Shown here: in pieces, positions 57,901 through 64,000 of the stretch | Layout of the letters: each line of letters opens with the position of its first letter | Position numbering within the stretch: the first letter of the stretch is position 1 | Assembly (NCBI GenBank): GCA_914767715.1 | Contig: OU612074.1 | Span: forward strand, 12,448,062 to 12,512,061 | Direction of reading: 5' to 3' | From: Membranipora membranacea | Taxonomy: Eukaryota > Bryozoa > Gymnolaemata > Cheilostomatida > Membraniporidae | Length of the DNA: 64,000 bases | The notes under the pieces: generated by a model | What the model saw: only the letters and a program-made list of their open reading frames with translations | What the model was told of the DNA's origin: nothing | The model's database searches: none | Made by a program: the position numbers and the translations under genes

Positions 57901-60900
57901 TTGAAGACCTCATTTGGTCATCACACTGATTAATTTGCAGAAAATACAATTTATATGCTCACTGCCTATATTCACACACCCCTCCTTTGTTACCTTGGCT
58001 GGCGGAAATAAACTATGCGGGATTTTAGTTTTTACAGGAAAAATGGAAATAAACTGATACTCAACCCTTCTTTGATCGCGGTTTTACTCCCTGAATTTTG
58101 GATTTTGTAACAAAGAGACAGGCCAGGCAAATTCAGAAAACTTGCACGAAATGAAAGAAGTTAGGAAGCTATTTACCTTTTGTCTATGGTGGGTCTCCTG
58201 GTTAGAAGTCTGGTATCCTCCGCATCGTGTGGGGTGAGCTCAAATGGTGATGTGACACTACCACGCTCTGACATTCGTTTAGGCTGTATTCTGAAGAAAT
58301 CATTAATAAAAGATCATTATTGCCATGACACTGTATTTCCTGAAGAAAAAGGTTCGATGCTATATATTAAGTTTGGTCCAAGCATGTCTTGACAATCTGT
58401 CAAGACAAGCTATAGTCATACCTGACAGCACAACCTTATGCTGTCTTGTAGCATATAGCAAAGTATTTGGTCCAGATTTTATCAAATATAGGCTCACGAA
58501 ATATGCTGGTACCCATCGTTCAAACACATTATTACGAAACTAAAACCCTATTTACCTTTTGTCTATGGTGGGTATCCTAGTATGTAGCCTGGTATCATCA
58601 GCATCATGTGGAGTGAGCTCATACGGGGAGCTCACACTCCCCCGATTAGATAACTCCTTTGGCTGAATCCTGATGAAAAATTTGGAGATCAATGTTTAAT
58701 ATCTAATTTTGTATTTCTGCTAAGATATTCTCTCCAAATGAGCGGACTATTATCAAATTGCATTTGTATAAAAACAGTTAGAGTTAGAGAGCCATTTACC
58801 TTTTATCTACTGTGGGTTGCCTAGTTAGTAGCCTGGTATCCTCTGCATCATGTGGGGTAAGCTCAAAGGGTGATGTCACACTCCCTCGACCAGATAACTC
58901 CTTTGGCTGGAGTCTGAAGTAATATTATGATACGCTCATTTTATATTCATTTTTGTTGAGATATGCTTTACTTTTTGGCAGAAGTGCACTGTTAATGAAG
59001 ACTTATGTCAAAACTTTTCAACATCAATGTTACACCGTTATCAATACTAGAACTAGGGGCGGGCACAAATGGGATATTCAGACTAAAATGACCAACGATC
59101 AGAGATACACCACCGATTGTGTTGTCTTGATGTTGGTGCAATATCAAACTAAAGAGCATGTATGGATGATTAGAAGTTTGAGAGCAGTTTACCTTTTCTC
59201 TACTGTGGGCCTCCTAGTTAGTAGTCTGGTATCCTCTGCGTTGTGTGGAGTGAGCTCAAATGGGGAGGTCACACTGCCTCGATTGGACAATTCCTTTGGT
59301 TGAAGTCTGAAGAAAGAATATTATTATTATTATAATCAACTTCATAGAGTTATGATGTCAAGATGAACAGAAGAAACCTCCACATGCTTTCTTGATGCAG
59401 ACAGTTGAGGATCGCCTGACAATGGCCACTCACCAACAGCAGGTTCTTATCAAACCTCATTGATCGCATGATTTATTATTGCATACATATCCCAGATCCA
59501 TAGAACATGAACAAATTCATGCAGCTTCAGTACCTGTGGCTGGAATTTGGCGTGGCGGCTGACATCAATTACTAGAATAAAGGGCAGGCAGACATATGAT
59601 ACTCAGATGATAATGACTTAACATAGTCTCAAAGTCAGCACAGTACCAAATTTCAAACCAATTTACCTTTTGTCTACCGTGGGTCTCCTAGTATGTAGCC
59701 TGGTATCATCAGCATCGTGTGGGGTGAGCTCGAAGGGTGATGTCATGCTCCCCCGATCAGACAACTCTTTCGGCTGAATTCTGTAGAGATAATTTGTGAT
59801 AAAATTTGCATATTTAATATAGTTATACTGTGGAGCAATGTCCCCATAATAGTGGTAGCACTTCATAAGGTATGCTGAAGTTGAGAAAATTGGGCCTTAA
59901 TTTGACTGCATTGTAAATACTCCCACCAAGCAAGAAACATCATTATTATCAAAAACTATACCGTTTGTCTACTGTCGGTCTCCGAGTAAGTATTCTGGTG
60001 TCCTCTGCATCATGAGGGGTCAGCTCGTAAGGTGATGTCACACTACCACGCTCAGTGGATTTCTTCGGCTGCATTCTAGAACAATTGATATGAGTCAATA
60101 GATATCCAATAAATGTCTAATTTCAGGAGCTTGTGCCTCTACTATAACAATACCCATAGCCCATCCTGTCCAACCCAATAATCTATCCCTGTCACGTTGC
60201 CATGCATCTCTTAACGTTCTTTGAGGTGCATCACTCGGAACAAGACAAGTGGTGGCCCTTTTTCTCTTGATGTACTGGTTAGGAGGAGGGGACAATGAGC
60301 AATCGAATGGAAACAACCTTATTTGTTGATGAGTTGAAACACACTCCAGCAAAGTTTTACCTTGTTGTGATATCAGGTTGCTGCTGTAAATCTCTTGTAT
60401 CTTCAGCATCATGTGATATAAGTTCAAAGGTTGCTGTCACACTGCCTCTGAATGAAGCATTCTTAGGCTGCAGTCTCTTATCTACTGTTGACTTTCGATG
60501 AAATAGCCTTTGATCTGTAGCATCATGAGGCGCCAGTTCAAAGGGAGAAGACCACCCACCAACATCTGATGCCCTCTTTGGAAGAAGAATCCTGTCCAAA
60601 TTGCCCAGATGTCTCAGTAGGTTTCTTGTGTCTACTTGATCATGTGATATAAGTTCATATGTTACAGTAATGCTATTACGCTGTGAAGAAAATTTTGGCT
60701 GAAAGATAAATAAACAGTTAAATATTAGTTTTGCTAGATGGTGACTCAAATGGTTACAGGGTCAGAGTATGGAGGTTGCTGAGACAAAGGACAGCTCCAA
60801 TGCAAGCAAAGACATTATTATCATGTAAATAAGACTTACATTGGACTGTTATATTTCCAGTAAGTGAGATCGGAAGTTTACACACTTCCTAAAGGGAAAC

Positions 60901-63366
60901 ATCATGATTCATATTGAAAAGAACATTGAGCTTACAACTTAAAACTATTGGCTCTACAAATAAAACAAACTTTTTTAGTCAGAGCTCTACATACCTGTAC
61001 ACAAGTATTTATAGCAGGTTTGTTCATTAAGTCTCTTGTGTCCACCTGATTGTGGGCTACTAAAGAAAAAGGTTCTGTTACACTGTGTCTATCAGACGAC
61101 TCTTTGGGCTGTACACGTCTGAAACAGCAATGTTGGTTAAATGCTTTTGGTTAAAATTGCAAGTTTTTGTCTCTGTCCGAAGACTGAGAAATAGAGGTAC
61201 CAAGTTGCCCTCAGTTTGTATGAAGGTCAGAGCACCTGGGGCACAGTGCTCAGTAGTCAGTATGACTGCAGTAGAACCCAGAACCACCAACATTTGCGTG
61301 CTTGAGGCCCGCCGCTCTAACCAACTGAGTTAATCCTGGCAAACGAATGAGACAATAATATCATCAAACTTTACGATAAGGCCAAGAATTTATCAGCATG
61401 CCTGACTCTTGATCAGCAGCTTTCGGAATAAAGTATTCCCCGAATCAAGTATCTGTTAGCAATAACTGAAGCAAAATATCCAGTCACCGAAATGTGATCT
61501 TATTATATCTAATATCCATCTAAGAACATACCTTGTTATCAATGGAAGTTGTTTGAAATTTTCAGTATTTGGGGCCTTATCGTCAGGTAATCTGAATGGT
61601 ACCAGTGTATCAGTGTTTGGTACTCCAGCAGGCCTTCTTATTCTACAGCAAATAACAGTCAAAAGGTCTTGTTCACAGAATTCCCACAATGTAAATCAAT
61701 GTTTAACATTCCAAGATAGACTACATCCTATCACCGACCTGGTCCAACAGGGAATTTCATAAAGTAGCCTATTGTGGGGTACTCATCATTAGAGAGGTTG
61801 CCAAGTCTGAGAGAAATGACAACCTCATGGGCACAAGATTAGATTATGTTTCATGCGAAATTTGGTATGACAATCTATGTACCAAGCTACATTACAATCT
61901 ATCATAAAAAGCGGTATGTTCTTTTGTCCGAGGGCCCAACTCGAAAGCAATCTCGAAATCCATCATTAATGTGCACATTGTACATTTTGTAGGAAGCCAA
62001 TGAAAAGATTTCGCAACCGATCTTTTTGAGCTGAACAAAATACACTGAAATTGTGTATATTGAAGCTTTTACGCTAAATAGTTAGAAAAATAGAAAACAA
62101 AACCTACAGAAGTATTGGAGTTTTGGTTTTTAGTTTCTGAGGATTTATAGCATCGTGAGCTATCATCCTGAAGTGAATGTGACTGTCTCTCCTAGGTGAT
62201 ATCATGTGCTGTAGAAACTGGCTTTCATCATCCAACATCTTGCGTAGCTGCAACAAAGAATTACAATAAGATAGATGAGAACTCACTTGCACCATCTTGA
62301 TTTCAAATTCCCTAACTAGGTTTAAAGTGATACTACCACAATCCCACATTTCTGGTTTACTAGCATTCTAGACATGGAGCTAATGTACCAAAACCGAAAT
62401 AATGTTGTGAAAAAGATTGCTGTTTCGAAATAGTAAGAGTTTTCAGTATACACTTATCAGATATGCATCATGAAACGGCAATTTTTTTTTGCTATAGTTT
62501 AGTTTATTTGTATGTGATTGGTCACAAGAAGTTAGCTAAGAGCTTTAGGATGAGAATACACCCAATAAAATGTTGTTATCATTAATTGTAAATTTAGTGT
62601 ATCTACCTTGTAGTCCTCGTCATCTATCAACGTCTTTTGTTCTATGAAATGAGATTTCTTATCACCAGAACTATTATCCAGTACCCGGTAGTAACGGCGG
62701 CGGATCATTTTACTCGGGTCCTGTCACAGATAATTACAATTTAATTTTATTATTTCAAGGATTCAATTAACTAGATTAATTGTTCGCTTTATTTGATCAC
62801 AAAAGCATATAATAATGATAAATTCTTGTGATTCCCGTTTTCTATGTCAATAGACTGTGAACCTTAGTGAATATCCATCCAAACATTATAAATGGGTGGG
62901 ACATACTACAATTGTTTGGACTATTCTTGAGTCCTGCTTAAAGGTTATAGTGACTAAATTGGACTAATTGACTCACATCAGTTCGCTCAGTTTTTTCAGC
63001 AATCTCCTCACAAAGTAGGGAATCTTGTTCTGTAAGTTTTACCTCTGGTCTAAAACAAGAAAGAGTATGTAGAGCAAAATTACACGATTCCTTTCTTAAG
63101 AGGATAGAGGGAGGTGCTGTTGTTTTGGTTGGACCATGTTCATTCATGAACAGACTGATGGATTGTGGGGAAGAGTATGCATAAATAATAATAATATTTT
63201 CTCTTACCGATATGTAAAGTGATATGGCTCGTCCATGTAGTAAACAGACTGTACATGGTCTTCTTGGCTTATCAGATCGAGTTGTACTCCCGGTTTCCAC
63301 TTGACTGGATGATATCTTTTACCATGCTGAGTTTTGATGAATTCTTTAGTTTGGTCCTTTGGTGGT
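51932..63366 (-). CDS. repeat-exon gene: ~1190-residue protein with tandem 38-residue units (5' partial)
   Basis: Exons (minus, 5' to 3'): 63208-63366, 62977-63049, 62607-62720, 62108-62247, 61532-61642, 60995-61118, 60361-60698, 59962-60075, 59667-59780, 59193-59306, 58800-58913, 58556-58669, 58177-58290, 57399-57737, 56853-57026, 55811-55952, 55102-55349, 54628-54805, 53878-53997, 53279-53422, 52715-52852, 51932-52282 (stop). Frame is kept at every junction; 3577 coding bases. About residues 200-800 are tandem units with consensus QPKELSxRGSVTSPFEL followed by TPHDAEDTRLLTRRPTVDKR. Six successive units are each one 114-bp exon with phase 2 on both sides. A non-repeat region follows, then a Ser/Arg-rich end with a short coiled coil (DRLGKLEEEMAYYM). 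No signal peptide or membrane helix; likely cytoplasmic. I do not recognise the family. The first exon enters in phase 2, so the N-terminus lies beyond the window. Confidence 0.8.
53605..53720 (+). repeat. degenerate SINE, family 1
   Basis: gaggttgcttggtcagaaca then cctctaatacgcaagtgctg resembles the head of the element at 28815 (cctctaataggcaagtgttt). No boundaries can be set. Confidence 0.35.
56330..56507. repeat. pogo/Tigger-like MITE
   Basis: It starts TA-CAGTGTGAGCTGGTTAATTC and ends AAGTGAAATGCACTG, giving CAGTG/CACTG termini, and is about 80% alike by eye to 47325-47487. It sits in an intron of the repeat-exon gene. Confidence 0.7.
58177..60075 (-). repeat. six tandem 114-bp repeat exons
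   Basis: Exons 59962-60075, 59667-59780, 59193-59306, 58800-58913, 58556-58669 and 58177-58290 are all 114 bp, phase 2 at both ends, and very similar in DNA (for example ttgtctaygrtgggtctcct and catgtggggtgagctcaaa on the plus strand). They are products of whole-exon duplication. Confidence 0.9.
59040..59135. repeat. partial MITE-like element, family R1
   Basis: aggggcgggcacaaatggga, aacgatcagagatacacc and gttgtcttgatgttggtg are collinear with 3003-3095. It is inserted between two repeat exons (58800-58913 and 59193-59306). A similar short stretch (gggcaggcagacatatgata) occurs at about 59580. Confidence 0.55.
61140..61345 (-). repeat. tRNA-headed SINE, family 1
   Basis: The minus strand begins ACTCAGTTGGTTAGAGCGGC with B-box-like GGTTCTGGGTTCTACTGC, continues GTGCTCTGACCTTCATACAA and ends TTCTCAGTCTTCGGACAGAG, matching 28815-29000. 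It is in an intron of the repeat-exon gene. Confidence 0.7.
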
Positions 63367-64000
63367 CTATGAATGAGTAGATAAAGGGCACGCAAGTGAG
63401 AGAGTGGTCAAGAAATCACTCAGTATGACAATTTATCAAAAGAAATCAATTTTGCAAACTGACTCAGCAGTTAAAATATAACATATTAGTATATTATATA
63501 AATATATTAATTTAATCATATCACACTGAATTAGATTCTTCTCTTAGAATGGAAATAGTATCATAGCGTTATACGGTTAGGACACTAAACACAGAGACCC
63601 ATCTGACTGTTATCTGATTGGCTGTCCCTAGTAGCATGAATAATTAGCCTGAGAAATTGTCTTGTTTACAAAATTGCAAACAGTAATTATACCCCAACAG
63701 TGCATTCTGCGCATGCTCAGCTCTGGGCATGAGCTGATCTCTGCAAAATTGAGCCTCGGAATTCCGAAGCCATCTGATTGGCTACCTGCTCTGGTGGCAC
63801 ACTCTCAAATGCGTGCGGAATTGTTAGAAAGAGTTATCTTCTACTGTCACTTTTAGCTAAATTTGACTGGCAACTTATGCAGGGGGTGTCCTCTCTCCCT
63901 AGACCAAAATTGCAATTAGAACCCAGACTAAACTCATTGTTCTTGCACATGCGCAAATTCAAGTCACGCAGGATACATACTTAGCCTTACGACATTCTCT
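63367..64000. other. intronic or 5' flanking sequence of the repeat-exon gene
   Basis: No exon with acceptable splice sites is seen on the minus strand here. The plus-strand frames at 63662-63984 show no protein-like features. Confidence 0.4.

Overview
This is an AT-rich nuclear window from an invertebrate animal. The genes are split into short exons by canonical GT-AG introns of about 100-1000 bp. One gene encodes a Methuselah/adhesion-type (family B2) seven-helix receptor, which is a metazoan hallmark. Introns and spacers are full of short retroposons and MITE-like elements. I cannot name the phylum. There are no CRISPR arrays, operons, rRNA genes or intact tRNA genes. All gene models were built by hand from reading frame plus intron phase.

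Layout. (1) 116-2136 (-): a three-exon gene of unknown function. (2) 2723-3549 (+): the last two exons of a probable membrane-protein tail, with 5' parts not seen. (3) 6487-9350 (+), 12200-16759 (-) and 20388-23987 (-): three paralogous secreted proteins, here called GN-A, GN-B and GN-C. Each has a signal peptide, a long Gly/Asn (GN) repeat domain spread over several small exons, a Thr/Pro or Ala/Pro-rich linker and an Arg-rich basic tail. GN-B and GN-C also share a four-cysteine module. (4) 26433-27044 (+): a small protein with a proline-rich PPGY stretch. (5) 31906-31960 (-): a signal-peptide exon of the same length and phase as the first coding exon of GN-C, with TATA box and leader exon but no recognisable downstream body. 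(6) 33930-37641 (-): the receptor, with Cys-rich ectodomain repeats and an apparent frameshift between helices 6 and 7. (7) 38461-51716 (-): a 22-exon gene for an intracellular protein of about 1110 residues. (8) 51932-63366 (-): a 22-exon gene for a protein of about 1190 residues, dominated by a 38-residue repeat encoded one unit per 114-bp exon. The last two lie head to tail 215 bp apart and may be one locus.

The most original content is the GN family cluster and the repeat-exon gene; I recognise neither as a named family. The GN proteins look like extracellular structural or matrix proteins. That is inference from signal peptides and composition, by analogy with other Gly/Asn-rich matrix proteins. 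The 38-461 kb and 52-63 kb gene products have no visible signal or membrane segments and look cytoplasmic.

Mobile content includes a U2-snRNA-headed SINE with a perfect 18-bp target-site duplication, several tRNA-headed SINEs of at least two families, four MITE-like inverted-repeat families, and an 11-copy 37-bp tandem array inside a GN-B intron.
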